Shown here: one piece after another, positions 12,730 through 24,173 of the stretch
Layout of the letters: each line of letters opens with the position of its first letter
How positions within the stretch are numbered: the stretch's first letter is position 1
NCBI GenBank assembly: GCA_964019155.1
Contig: OZ025245.1
Coordinates: 16,358,491 to 16,422,490 of the forward strand
From: Osedax fenrisi
Taxonomy: Eukaryota; Annelida; Polychaeta; Sabellida; Siboglinidae
Reading direction: 5' to 3'
Length of the DNA stretch: 64,000 nt
Position numbers and translations under genes: made by a program
The notes under the pieces: model-generated
Seen by the model: the letters and a program-made list of their open reading frames with translations, nothing else
Databases searched by the model: none
Told to the model about the DNA's origin: nothing

Positions 12730-12890
12730 GTACCACGGTATAGCATATGTTACATGAATGGTATAACAGTATAAGTGTATATATTCATTTACATTCTATA
12801 TATAATTATATTAATTTACATATTTTAATATTTACTTATTCGAATATTTTATATTTACATACAGACTTATATATATTATATTTTTACTGT
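12150..12890. repeat. Dispersed repeat copy, interrupted by a LINE insertion
   Basis: The flanks 12170-12380 and 12592-12890 align with an uninterrupted copy at 13975-14455. Shared blocks include gagggaatatcgaagtaggc, catatt(a/g)aatttgggc and tcgaatatgtaaata. Copy 1 is split by the insertion at 12381-12591. The repeat family itself is unknown. Confidence 0.65.
12381..12591 (-). mobile_element. 5'-truncated LINE insertion with target duplication
   Basis: About 211 bp are flanked by taaaat (12375-12380 and 12592-12597). Read on the minus strand the insert ends in aataaactattatctatcta with a (TCTA)n tail, typical of LINE 3' ends in this window. Absence of the insert from the homologous repeat at 13975-14455 marks its boundaries. 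Confidence 0.7.
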
Positions 12891-12997
12891 ATTTATTATC
12901 TTTGAACCCACAATGAATATAGAAATCAACCTGACGGCTTGCCACGGATTTTCCGCAGAATCTTTGGTATAATACCACCTATGTATTATATAATATA

Positions 12998-13864
12998 GGG
13001 GAAAATAACCGAATACGGATAGTGCCCGATTACAGACACTCTCGGTATCTCAGAAACCATAAATCCTACAAAAAAATGTTTAATGAATAAAATATTCGTA
13101 ATCATATAAATAGTCTAAAAAAGTATTTTTTATTTTATAATCATTCAAAATGTTGCTAATATATCCAATAAACTGATTTTTTTATTACGTTTTTAAATTT
13201 ATGAAAAAACTTAAAACATTCTCAAAAATATAAAAATATATCGATATAAAAAACAACAATATATTATTAAGAACTAAAAAATTCTAAAAATTATATACAT
13301 AATTACTATATTTGTTATCAAATATTAATTAAGTTATAAGCATAGGTATATCTAGAAGTCATATAATTATTAGGGACTTAAGTCCCTAATATAGACACCA
13401 TATAACCAATCAGCGAATAGCGTGTGAACTATTCTGATTTTCATAAAAATCGAGTGCATTATAATATTAATACCACCAATGAAACTAAATCTAAAAATGA
13501 TATTATTTAGATAATTAAATTGTATTATTAATTAATAAAATAATAAAAATTAATAAATTAATTACTAATTAAATTACATTACATTATTCATAAAATTAAT
13601 TATAAATAATGTAATTGTAATTTATCTGACTGGATCATGATATATAGTTTATCTAGTGGTATATATTGTGTCCGTATTCGGACATGGGTACCGAATACGG
13701 ACACCCACGTTATCTATTGAAGAAAAAAGATTAAATAAATTTTAAAATCACAATAATATCTATAATCAGATAATATTAATATATTGTCCTTTTTTAATAA
13801 AATATTGATTCATACAATTTTAAGACCATTTATTGTTAAAGTCTCCATATTAGGTTAATTTCCC
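12998..13864 (+). mobile_element. ~867-bp TA-flanked DNA transposon, copy A
   Basis: The termini GGGGAAAATAACCGAATACG and the complement of ...aggttaatttccc form ~22-bp inverted repeats flanked by TA. An internal palindrome at 13669-13705 (gtgtccgtattcgg / ccgaatacggacac) repeats the terminal sequence. There is no ORF, so it is non-autonomous. TA flanks suggest Tc1/mariner-type mobilisation (inference). Copy B is at 17267-18129 in reverse. Confidence 0.8.
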
Positions 13865-13974
13865 TTATTACGATACATCTAAATATATCGAGTATCAAGT
13901 ATATGTGTACATATATACTAGTTAATGTATACATATATACAGATGGTTTTCTGGAACTAATACTAGCTATATTC

Positions 13975-14277
13975 GTATAGATAATTCACTATTATATTTA
14001 TATTCACTATAATTATTATTTGATATTCACCCTCGTTAAATATACCGTTATGCTGTATCGGAACGTATATTCATGTTATATTCTAAAAATAGAAATGCCG
14101 ATATACTAACATTGACGTGACCGACAGACATCGGAGGAGGGAATATCGAAGTAGGCCGCGGCCGAGATAGTGCTCATATTGAATTTGGGCGTGGCTAACA
14201 TTATAGTCGATCTATGTATATCAATATTAAATAATCGAATATGTAAATAATAAAATATGTAACTTAATACACACATA

Positions 14278-14320
<43 letters not shown>

Positions 14321-14453
14321 CATATGTATTATATATGCGTATATATTTATACACATTCTATATATAATTATATTAATTTACATATTTTAATATTTTAATA
14401 TTTACTTATTCGAATATTTAATATTTAAATAAGGACTTCTATATTTATTATCT

Positions 14454-14455
<2 letters not shown>
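13975..14455. repeat. Dispersed repeat, uninterrupted copy
   Basis: This is homologous to 12150-12890 but lacks the LINE insert. It includes a TA tract at 14280-14320. A minus-strand 82-codon ORF here is explained by the repeat and is not a gene. Confidence 0.6.
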
Positions 14456-14484
<29 letters not shown>

Positions 14485-14970
14485 CAAAGATGTATATACC
14501 TACACAGAATATTAAATGAACCTGATAGTTATCTATTACATAGTATACGTTATATACAATACTTTAAAGTATGGCGTGAATTACTTTTTTTAATTGCATA
14601 CTTTTTTTACATATAATTATCTTCTACGCAAATGCTTTTATAGTATACATTAAAATCTATAGAATATTATACCAGTCTATATATATATATATATATATAT
14701 TGATCGATCTAGAGAGGTAACTTTATAAGATATGCGCTAATATTCATTTATAATAAATGTCTACGTTTATTTCCAATGCAATTGTAACTGGAACTCTAAC
14801 ATATGTATGTTAGCTTATGCTAATTATCGAATGTAAGCTTACTTTTATTATCTAAATAGGCTTATTTAATATTACAAATATTACAATCAATGAAAATCAA
14901 TCAATCAATGAAAATAGAGGAGTTTTAATGATTGTTACTCGCGATTGTTAGCTAAGCCGGTAGTTTATAT
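14456..14970. other. AT-rich noncoding DNA
   Basis: (TA)n at 14460-14484 and 14680-14701. No coding signal. Confidence 0.5.
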
Positions 14971-15260
14971 TGTTATTGTTATTTTTATTTGGTGGAGTCC
15001 TTCATCCCATTCAATAACTTAGATTACGTTTTCACTTATAACCATATATGGCTCTAATATCCCTTCGAAGCCGCTCTCGTGTTAAGGCATCCATGGTTTT
15101 ACGAGAGCCGAACATTTATTTATACACAATTATATAAGATCACTTCTAAATAATATTTTAAGACCCATTTTATAAAATTAATTAATGGTCCTGACGAGGC
15201 TCGAACCCGCATCCTACTGCTTGTGTGTCTGACGCCTTAGCCACTGAGCCACACAGGCAG
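14971..15260 (-). mobile_element. tRNA-derived SINE, full-length copy 1
   Basis: Read on the minus strand the element starts with a tRNA-like head at 15260 (ctgcctgtgtggctcagtgg). It has a pol III A box TGGCTCAGTGG and a B box GGTTCGAGCC. A conserved body (gtcttaaaatattatttaga, cgaagggatattagagcc) and a tail ending ggactccaccaaataaaaat follow. Related copies lie at 23089, 30915, 35101, 38978, 40429, 47950 and 62290. Confidence 0.85.
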
Positions 15261-15286
15261 TTTAAATAAGTTTATATATATTTATA

Positions 15287-15333
<47 letters not shown>

Positions 15334-16243
15334 TGGTATGTAGGGATTGCACTATATATTATAATTATATAATTTTAATTATTGATTTTCATAAATTAAT
15401 GAATATGTAAAATTCATCAATAAACATAAACAGTTAATTAACTTTAAACACTACAATTATATAATTGGAATAAAATGATCATTTAATATGTATGATATAT
15501 TCATATACTGAATAACAAATTGTAACTTACAACTATATAAAAGATTAATATTATTGTTAAGCCTTTTATAATAAATATTATCTATTTTATTATAAATAAA
15601 TTAAAGAATTACTTTATTAAATATGTATTTTTACTATTATTATTATATAAGATGAACATACAATATAATATTTGGTAATTTATATTACTAAGGAAGTATA
15701 TATAATTAATAGTATATTTATAATAGTGTATATATAATAATTAGTCCTGATTAATTATTGTAAATAAAAGAGATTTAGATGTATAAATTATTGAAATAAG
15801 TTATCAGATATTTGTTAGATGAAGATGATGAATAATTTTTATTATGCACTAAAATAGGGCCATGTATACCCTTTGATCGTGTGGGTTGACAATAATAATA
15901 AGATAATAATAAAGGAACAAATATTTTATGTAAATACATTTTCTGATTTAAAATTAAATCTAATATAAAATAGAACACATATTTAGTAATGATTGTATTT
16001 AGATTGTAAATTAATTAGCATTATATAAATGTATGCTAGTTTATTAAATTATATTTATATGAAATTCATTATGTATACTACTTTATTATTAATTATTTAG
16101 TGACAATTAAAAATATATAAAATTAATCTTAATATGAATTACTTATTATTTTAATAATAGGTTATATTTATGCTGTTTTGAATTATAATATAATATATAT
16201 TATAGTTTAAAATAAATATTATTTATAAATTAATTAATTTTCC

Positions 16244-16285
<42 letters not shown>

Positions 16286-17233
16286 TTAAGATAAAATATA
16301 TGACAAATATTTGTGTATATATTATAATGAGCCAAGTTATATGCATAGAGAATTCATTAATATTTCATAAATTTACTAATAAATAACTACAAAAATAATA
16401 AAGTATTGTTATCATATTAAATTTATTTTTACATTTATTTCTTTATAATAATTTACTATTAGGAATCTTTGGATATATATATATATATATTTATAAAGTT
16501 ATATATAAATTATATTATTCTCACATTATTATGATGTAGATTAATTTATTTATTTTCTCGAACATTGAATGTAATAGGACATTCAGAAGCTATAATTATA
16601 GCTTAAGTAGCTTATAATCAGAATATTCTTATAACAAAAATATAAAATATAGATAATATAATAATTATAAAATATAATAATAATAATGGTGTAATAGGAT
16701 ATTAATATCCTATAAGAATATTAATATCGAATATATACATTAATTATAATAGTAGATACAGTAGAGTATACATATCTTATCAATTATGTAAATATTATTA
16801 TTGATTAGTTTTAATCGATTAACTAGACTAAATATGTGAAAACTAAAATAATATTTATTAAATAAAACATCTATATATACGATGTGTGAATTTAGTTAAA
16901 TTAAATAATGAAAATAAAATTGTGATAATCGGTAATAATGGTGAATACATAACTTTAAAAACTTTTAAATCGATATAAATATCGTATAAACAACTTTATA
17001 CTATCTTTAGTCCTAATAATTAATATTAAAACTAAAAACATATAACCATTTTTGAAATTGTAAAATAATGAGATGTTAAAACGATGTTATAATATGTAAT
17101 ATCGAGAGAATAACAATTATAAATTAAATAATAATAGTATTAAGAAACTATACAGATACAGCCTTCCTATAGAGATACATCCATACTGGTGCTTAGCTCG
17201 TACAATAATGACGCATATACACTTGTATATGAT

Positions 17234-17266
<33 letters not shown>
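15261..17266. other. Very AT-rich noncoding DNA
   Basis: About 2 kb with (TA)n at 15293-15330, 16250-16281 and 17239-17266. Short ORFs such as 15775-15978 (minus) show no domain. Nothing else supported. Confidence 0.5.
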
Positions 17267-17269
<3 letters not shown>

Positions 17270-18129
17270 GAAAGTAACCTAATACGGATACTTTAACAAT
17301 AAATGGTCTTAAATTTTTATGACTCATTATTTGTATTCAAAAATTACAATATATTAATATTATATGATTATAGATATTATTGTAATTTTAAAATTTTATT
17401 TAATCTTTTAATTCCATAGATAACGGGGGTGTCCGTATTCGGTACCCATGTCCGAATACGGACACCCTATATACCACTAATTAAACTATGTATTATTGAT
17501 GAATCAATCAGACAAATTACAATTACGTTATTTATAATTAATTTTATACAAAATATATTGTAATTTAATAAGTTAATATTTATTTTTATTATTTTTTAAT
17601 TAATAATACAATTTAAGTATCTAAATAATACTGTTTTTAGAATTAGCTTTATTGGTGGTATTAATATTATAACACACGCGATTTTTATGAAAATCAGAAT
17701 TGTTCATAAATGCTGCAGGCTGATTGGCTATAGGGTGTCCATATTAAGACATCTAGAGTTTCCGTATTAGCGACTTATATGACCTCTAGATATATGTTTA
17801 AACTTAATGAATATTTGATAAAAAATATAGAAATTAAAAATACAATTTTGACAATGCTTTATTTTTTAATAATATAGTGTTATAATTTATATCGATACAT
17901 TTGTATAATCTTGAGAAGGTTTTAAGTTCAAATTTTTTTTCATAAATTTAAAAACGTAATACAAAAATCAGTTTATTGCATATATTAGCAATATTTTGTA
18001 TAATATAAAAATAAATAATACTTTTTTAGACTATTTTTATAATTATGAATATTTTATTCATTAAATATTTGTGTGTAGGATTTATGGTTTCTGAGATACA
18101 GATAGTGTCCGTATTCGGTTACTTTCCCC
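17267..18129 (-). mobile_element. ~863-bp TA-flanked DNA transposon, copy B
   Basis: The termini GGGGAAAGTAACCTAATACG and the complement of ...cggttactttcccc match over ~22 bp with one mismatch. TA lies on both sides. It is the reverse orientation of copy A and shares the internal gtgtccgtattcggtaccca palindrome at about 17429-17466. There is no transposase ORF. Confidence 0.85.
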
Positions 18130-18133
18130 TACC

Positions 18134-18188
<55 letters not shown>

Positions 18189-18439
18189 ATTCACCTTGAT
18201 AACAATTCTCAAGTATATAGTTAACTATTTATTCATTTAAGCGAATCAAATTTACCAATCATATCAATTTACTAATATGTGTAATGATATACCAAATTGA
18301 TATTTTAAACTAGTATTTTATTGTCCTTTTAAAATTTCATTATATTTTGTATTTACAATTATTGTAGTTGTTATCTAGTTTAGTGGGAAAATACCTAGTC
18401 GAGCTTTGTTTTTATTTTTTCCTATATACTCTATCTGAT

Positions 18440-18471
<32 letters not shown>

Positions 18472-18504
18472 CATATATATATATATATAGGTATATAATA
18501 ATAA
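18130..18504. other. AT-rich DNA with a dispersed repeat fragment
   Basis: (TA)n lies at 18135-18183. Sequence at 18380-18440 (gtgggaaaatacctagtcga) is the inverted relative of 56833-56920. More diverged members appear near 30597 and 59668. Family unknown, possibly SINE-like. Confidence 0.45.
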
Positions 18505-18640
18505 TATAATATATAGTTTATTAGGTAAACAAAAATATGGAACAACAAATATATATGAATTAATACCCAAATCAACATGGTACAAGAATTAACAGTGGGT
18601 TTACATTTAATAACAAAAAGCCTTGGTTTCTGCATGCCGA
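18505..18640. repeat. Dispersed repeat, copy 2 (see 9605)
   Basis: Aligns by eye with 9605-9765, including the ccttggttt.tgcatgccga block. Two short overlapping ORFs on opposite strands here are artefacts of the repeat. Confidence 0.55.
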
Positions 18641-19190
18641 ACAATATAATACATACATGCGTTATACTAAAGACTAACTTCTATTCAGTGAATAATAACC
18701 ACTTGATGACTCCTAATATTACAGTGTCTATATCACAAATTATAATTTACATTTATTACAATATTTAAATAAAATAATATAAATATATATTTACCTTTAA
18801 ACTATTTATTTATTTCTATAATTTTTAGCCGTTAATTTTATTTTGAATTAATTCCCTTGAGGGTTTATTTTGTAAATTACTTATTCATATATATAAATAA
18901 AATAAGTTATTTTTTTATCTATACTTGTTATATTTTAGTTATTAATATCAAACGATATGTGTTTGATATGTAATATATATATATATATATATATATATAG
19001 TCCACTATCGACATCTCAGATTGTGAATATATCATTAACTAGTCTAACTTAGACTTTATAAAAATGAAATATATTTATTTTACAATTATTATTATAAGAA
19101 TAATTTTATGTCTCATAGAATTGATATCTCAAATAAATTTCTTCTGTCCATTGAATGACGAGATATTTATAGTATTTAATTTAGTGTATA

Positions 19191-19250
<60 letters not shown>

Positions 19251-20193
19251 TACATTAAATATTATGTATTAAATATGAATTAATAAATAATCATTTAAAA
19301 TAATTTAATAAATCCAATTATTAATTACTTAAATTAAGTTATTACAATTTATAGAAATATATTTATTAACATTTTGACGGATAACAGTGTATTATTATAT
19401 GAAATACTCGTGTATTACAGAATAAACAGCTAAATAATACAAACTCTTAATTTGTAATCGATAATATTATGTTATTCTAGAATGTTGTATTATACATCAT
19501 TTATAATAGTCGTAATACATAAATAATTTATAACAACCGATAAAATAATACAAAATATATAAAACACATTTTAAAAATAGTATATGTATATATATATATA
19601 TATTATTAAATTGGAATATTTGTATATTGAACGGTTCAGCTAAATATAAATATATATATAAATTAATTATTAATTATTAATAACGATTAATAATTATTAC
19701 GTAATATATTAATACAGGTCACATGACAAGTAATATATGATATAGTCACATATATGAATGGAATTTTATAAATTATTTATAATCATATATATATATATAT
19801 GTGTGTGTGTGAGTGAGAGTGTGTGTGCGTGTGTGTGTGTTACTTTAAATGTAACGTGAACGATGATGTTAATTTCACTAAATTCGAAAATCTGTAAATT
19901 GGACACCACAAATGTCTACATTTAATCAGCCAATCAGCGTGTACGTAATATGATAACTTAATCATAGTAGACATGCGTACATCTATTTCCGTAATACGGG
20001 ATGCAGCACACATGACACGGTAATTGATAAGATCACCTACCCACCCACCCCCCTCAGCATTGTCCTATTGTCCTAGATGTACTATTGTTAAGCAGTGAAC
20101 CATGGTCAGCATTTGCGACTTGAATATTTATGTGAATATTAATCGTGGTTTGATATATGAAACACGTTAGCTATTTGTGAACATTCGCAAATG
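18641..20193. other. AT-rich noncoding DNA
   Basis: (TA)n lies at 18973-19000 and 19195-19246, with a GT-rich tract at 19800-19840. No coding signal. Confidence 0.5.
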
Positions 20194-20328
20194 TGTTCCT
20201 CAGCTTTAGATAGCCCGTCGTTACTCTGTTCCTCAGCTTTAGAGAGCCCGTCGCTATCTCTATTCCTCAGCTTTAGAGAGCCCGTCGTTACTCTGTTCCT
20301 CAGCTTTAGAGAGCCCGTCGCTATCTCG
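20194..20328. repeat. 33/34-bp minisatellite, four units
   Basis: Units contain ttcctcagctttagagagcc and cgtcg, and begin near 20196, 20229, 20263 and 20296. Alternating 33- and 34-bp periods break the frame, so the 61-codon ORF over it is not a protein gene. Confidence 0.85.
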
Positions 20329-20479
20329 TATTGCTATCTTTGTACATCTGGTAGATTTCTCTATCCGCACCGATAGCTGATGTAGTGGTGTATACTAGAG
20401 GCGGAGTCGGTTAATACGGTTGGTCCGTTGTGTTGGTAGTTGTATTGTTGTCTCCACTTCTTGTGACGTCGTGGTCACG

Positions 20480-20757
20480 TGATACACCGCTCTCTCCTCT
20501 TTATGTCCTCTTCCATCTCAATTGTAATCATATTCTATATTTAATCATGGCTACCTATGTTCTCATCTCCCCCTCCCCCTCATTCCTCTTTACCTAAATC
20601 GCATCCCATCCCATCGCATCTATCTCACCCCACCCATACCTCTATTTTCTCCAACTGCTGATTAATCTCCCTTCCCGCCCATACCTGCTATACCTCCACT
20701 CTCCATACCATCACCCTAATACACCCGCCCCTCCCTGTTACACACTCCCCCTCCATC
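20480..20757 (-). other. Probable 3' UTR of synaptotagmin gene, purine/G-rich
   Basis: The ~280 nt after the stop are strikingly C/T-rich on the plus strand, so the transcript would be G/A-rich with many GGG runs (for example ggagggggagtg just past the stop). No ORF continues. The extent is inferred from the change in composition and a possible poly(A) signal. The G-runs could form quadruplexes. Confidence 0.4.
20540..20545 (-). promoter_or_regulatory. Possible poly(A) signal ATTAAA
   Basis: The minus strand reads ATTAAA about 215 nt downstream of the synaptotagmin stop codon, a plausible distance for a short 3' UTR. ATTAAA is the commonest variant of AATAAA, but the hexamer is frequent by chance in AT-rich DNA. 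Confidence 0.25.
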
Positions 20758-20914
20758 TCAATGAGACAGCCTCTTACTGACTCGCTGCTTCAGCGTGTAC
20801 CACTGAGCTATAGGTCTTCTGCTGGCGGATAGCATCTCGCTCCAGTGTTTCTTACCCGAACAGTCGGCATCCAGGCCTACCTCGCATTCTCCTATTGTCT
20901 CGTTGAAGCCGATC
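20758..20914 (-). CDS. Synaptotagmin terminal C2B exon and stop
   Basis: This 157-nt last exon begins after ttatag at 20914 and ends with TGA at 20760-20758. Its first base completes Arg. It then encodes IGFNETIGECEVGLDADCSG, then KKHWSEMLSASRRPIAQW, and finally YTLKQRVSKRLSH. The GLDA..SGKKHW.EML block and a C-terminal helix region are typical of C2B. Two departures are visible: the position equivalent to Syt1 D371 is Glu (FNE), and the conserved C-terminal WHxL motif reads WYTL. The tail after it is short and basic. PIAQW is reminiscent of Syt7 PVAQW. Confidence 0.95.
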
Positions 20915-21220
20915 CTATAATTAGTAGGTAGACATTATATATATACTTATACATTGATTTAAATAGTATAGTATTTATATATATACCCTGGTATTGCCTA
21001 AATCTGATAATAATATACTTATAAATTGATTTAAATAAGTATAATATATATATATATATAATATATAGGGTGGGGTAAATTTAGAAATAATTATGACATT
21101 ATTGAACTCCACATATAACATTAAATCACTATCCGAAACATAACGAGACCGACATAATTATTTCAAAATGCACTCAACCATATATATATACTTATAAATT
21201 GATTTAAATAAGTATAATAT

Positions 21221-21251
<31 letters not shown>

Positions 21252-22117
21252 CTAAGGATGTTCACGGGTCACAATTGTGATGTTTCGAAACAGTTTCGAA
21301 ACCAAAGCCAACTGTTTCGATACCAAATTTTTTTTAATACAGAAGTTTCGAAACCAATAATGAAACCAGATGACAATATTTCGAAACCAATGATGAAACC
21401 AGGCGTATATATATATACTATACGCATGACTTCAGCCTGCTAGGTTGAGTGATATTGTTGACATCGCGAATACTACTAGGTACGTTACACCGCCGTGTAT
21501 GGACTTGTTCTCAGCTAGCAATGCTTACTATACGCATGCTGAAGGGGGTGTGTATTGCGTTAGTGTACTGCGTGTGTGTCTGTGTGTGCATACTATACAA
21601 TGTAAAGTATATGTATGTTAACATAATATACATTTATTATTATTAATAGTATTCAAATTAAATATATGACATTTTATCGTTAATTTTGGATAACTTGAGA
21701 GGCAGTATGTTAACATTAAAACCGATATTATTATTAGTATTAGTATTATTATTAGTATTAGTATTATTATTATTACCATTGGTTACATTATTATTATTCG
21801 TTTTGTTATTTTAAAGGTTTCAGTTTAACATATGTTTTCTGTAATTTATATATATATATACATATCTATAATGAAATACATCTATAGTAAGCTGTTTGAA
21901 ATATCTATAGAAGTATTTAATAGTATTCCCCATAGAGTTAACTATTCTCATCACATCACATTTACAAATATTAAATATACGAATGCTTTAAAAACACAAC
22001 ACTATAAGAGTCATTGTGGTATTTCTTTAGATACAAACATATGGTAAATATTTCTATAACGGTTTTTTTTCTAAATATATTTAAAATTACCCGCAATATC
22101 TCATATTATAACTATAT
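20915..22117. other. Last intron: MITE relic, motif cluster, AT-rich DNA
   Basis: This is part of the synaptotagmin last intron. It contains a degenerate relative of the 7417 hairpin element (21068-21180). At 21290-21400 there is a run of TTTCGAAACCA motifs. A (TTAGTA/ATT)n patch lies at 21730-21795. No additional exon was seen. Confidence 0.5.
21068..21180. mobile_element. Degenerate relative of hairpin MITE
   Basis: It shares gaaataattatg at the left and cataattatttcaaaatgcactc at the right with 7417-7584, plus the internal cacatataac.ttaaatcacta block. It is shortened to ~113 bp. Confidence 0.6.
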
Positions 22118-22185
22118 GCCACTATCTTCATAGAGTTTAGTTAACATGTCATTACATGTTAACTAAACTCTATGAAGATAGTGGC
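22118..22185. repeat. Perfect 32-bp inverted repeat hairpin
   Basis: GCCACTATCTTCATAGAGTT plus 12 further bases pair perfectly with the complementary arm. The loop is the four bases catt. A perfect arm suggests recent origin or conversion. It is intronic in the synaptotagmin gene. Confidence 0.9.
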
Positions 22186-22199
22186 GTATACGCTCCACT

Positions 22200-22470
22200 C
22201 AATCCACCAACTAATTTAAATATCTATTAAAAACATATCTATTTACTATTGCATTTCCCTGATCACTATTTGTATCACTATTTGTATCACTATTTACAAT
22301 GTTATTTATTATGTATATTAATGCTGAGTACTTTCTGTATTCTTATTGTTCGCTATTATTAGTTATTTTATTTTCGTTTATGTTCCGTTGTATTGTTTTT
22401 GTTTCTACTGTAGACGCTTGATTGCTATGGCACAAAGAGTCTTTAAAATAAATGACATGTCATTACATTT
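22200..22470 (+). mobile_element. LINE 3'-end fragment
   Basis: This is homologous to 31960-32180: both contain tctatttac.a.tg.atttccctgatcacta, ttgttcg.tattattagttattttatttt and ca(a/g)(a/g)gagtctttaaaataaat. Only the 3' UTR and tail remain. Confidence 0.65.
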
Positions 22471-22537
22471 ATGGACAATGGACTGAGTATAGGGTGTATA
22501 GTTAATTGAAATCAATACTGTATTTCAATATAACAGA

Positions 22538-22628
22538 ACACGTGACATATGTAACATCGTCACGTGACATGCAACTAATCACGTGATACGCGTATAAATA
22601 AATTATTCTATATATATAAATCACGTGA
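22538..22628. promoter_or_regulatory. Cluster of four CACGTG sites
   Basis: CACGTGA occurs in aacacgtgac, gtcacgtgac, atcacgtgat and atcacgtgac within ~90 bp, inside the last synaptotagmin intron. GTCACGTGAC is an ideal bHLH-Zip/E-box palindrome. Function is unproven. Confidence 0.35.
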
Positions 22629-22695
22629 CGGGTATTCGTGTAAATTAACCGCGCAGGGAGGAGGACGATGATTTGTTCAGTGAAGCGTGACGAAC

Positions 22696-22805
22696 CTGTC
22701 GTGATCGATGACGATGATGTGCAGAGACACCTGTTCCACGATAGACTGAGGCACATCGAACACGATAGCCTCGTTGTATATAGGGTTCAAGGTCGCTCGT
22801 TTAAC
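22696..22805 (-). CDS. Synaptotagmin C2B exon with Ca2+ loop 3
   Basis: This 110-nt exon has 36 codons plus two bases. The acceptor is gcgaaag, preceded by a branchpoint-like tgactaat, and the donor is ACAG|gttcgt. It encodes VKRATLNPIYNEAIVFDVPQ and then SIVEQVSLHIIVIDHD. The TLNPIYNEAIVFDVP block is strongly conserved in C2B. Two loop-3 aspartates (IDHD, equivalent to Syt1 D363 and D365) are present. The next intron contains a cluster of CACGTG sites (22538-22628). Confidence 0.95.
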
Positions 22806-23088
22806 CTTTCGCGTATCGATTAGTCATATCAACACGTATATTCGTTTACAAGAATATAATTAAAAAGTTAAATATCTATTTTCTAGAATATTTTTTTAAG
22901 TATATTATTTATGTAAGTGTTATCATAAATTTTAATTTAAAAATAATAAATATATATATATATGTGTATAATATTTCATAAAAAAACCTTTACAAATATT
23001 AAGTAAACTAAAATATTAATATATATATTCATATATGAATTTGTTGACGAAATAATTATTATATAATATGATATATAGCATATGAGAT

Positions 23089-23391
23089 GTTATTGTTGTT
23101 ATTGTTGTTATTTTTATTTGGTGGAGTCCTTTCATCCCATCCAGGAACTTAGATGAAGTTTTCACTTATAACCATATATGGCTCTAATGTCCCTTCGAAG
23201 CCGCTCCCATGTTAAGGCATCCATGGTTTTAATGAGAGCCGATCATTTATTTATACACAATTATATAAGATCACTTCTTAATAATATTTTAAGACCCATT
23301 TTATAAAATTAATTAATGGTCCGGACGAGGCTCGAACCCGTGTCCTACTGCTTGTGTGTATAACGCCTTAGCTACTGAGCCACCCAGGCAG
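23089..23391 (-). mobile_element. tRNA-derived SINE, copy 2
   Basis: Full length, with the tRNA-like head ending at 23391 (A box TGGCTCAGTAG, B box GGTTCGAGCC). It is inserted in the 0.7-kb intron between the two internal C2B exons, in the gene's transcriptional sense. Confidence 0.85.
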
Positions 23392-23494
23392 TTTATTTAA
23401 TGTATACACATTATATAATAATTAATATGTCATATATAAATTTATATATAATATATAACTATATTAATAATATTAATAATATTTGTATTTAAAC

Positions 23495-23556
23495 TTTTGT
23501 TTTTTTTTTCTTCAATCGTTTTCCATGACACATCAAACATACTTTCACGTAAGGAT
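23495..23556 (-). CDS. Synaptotagmin C2B exon with polybasic strand
   Basis: This 62-nt exon is too short for a simple ORF search. The acceptor is aaacag and the donor is AAA|gtttaa. Two bases complete Asp, followed by PYVKVCLMCHGKRLKKKKTK. It supplies the second loop-1 Asp (SDPYVKV) and the lysine-rich patch equivalent to Syt1 K326/K327. In the family that patch binds PIP2, SNAREs and AP-2. It joins in frame to VKRATLNP in the next exon. The donor context is weak (gttt), but phase and homology are unambiguous. Confidence 0.93.
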
Positions 23557-23820
23557 CTGTTTAATCAGTAGAATAAATATTGAATTATAAAAGAATTAAA
23601 TCTACGAAATACTAATATTTACTTTGTGTAATATAAAAAATGTTGTGATAACAAATGTAGTGATAATACACATTTCGTTTATTAATAGTATTGAAACAAA
23701 TACTAACTCATATAGTTTATTATTATTATAATAAATTCTACTATTAGAAAGTAATTGGTCATACAAATAAATACTTAGAAAGTAAATAGAATAAATATAG
23801 GTTGTGTTGGGTTTGGTTAC

Positions 23821-24168
23821 CCCCACACACACACCCCTTACACACCCACCCACACCCACCCATACACCCCATACCACCCCCACCCACCCCCACCCATACA
23901 CCCCACACCACCCCCACCCACACCACCCCCACCCACACCACCCCCACCCACACACACACACCCATACACACATCCACAGTTATACACACACCCCCACACA
24001 CCCCACACACCCACACCCCCACACCCCCACATCCCCACATACGCACCCACCCCCACACACCCACACCCCCACACACCCTCACCCCATACGCTAACCACAC
24101 ACCCCACACCCCACACACCCCCCACACCCCTACATCCACACCCACACCCAACCACCCCACCCCACACA
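23821..24168. repeat. C-rich (ccccacac)n minisatellite next to C2B donor
   Basis: About 350 bp of imperfect ccccacac/cccaccca units lie immediately downstream of the C2B exon donor at 24173. In the transcript it is G-rich with many GGG and GGGGG runs. Overlapping Pro/His/Thr or Gly/Val/Trp ORFs on both strands are repeat artefacts. Confidence 0.9.
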
Positions 24169-24173
24169 CTAAC

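Noticed and set aside
15190..15260. A functional tRNA gene on the minus strand
   Set aside because: A and B boxes are present, but the same head recurs at 23391, 35383 and 48263 fused to the same body, so it is a SINE head.
20191..20376. Ser/Leu repeat protein ORF
   Set aside because: The 33/34-bp period shifts frame between units, so no repeated peptide is maintained.
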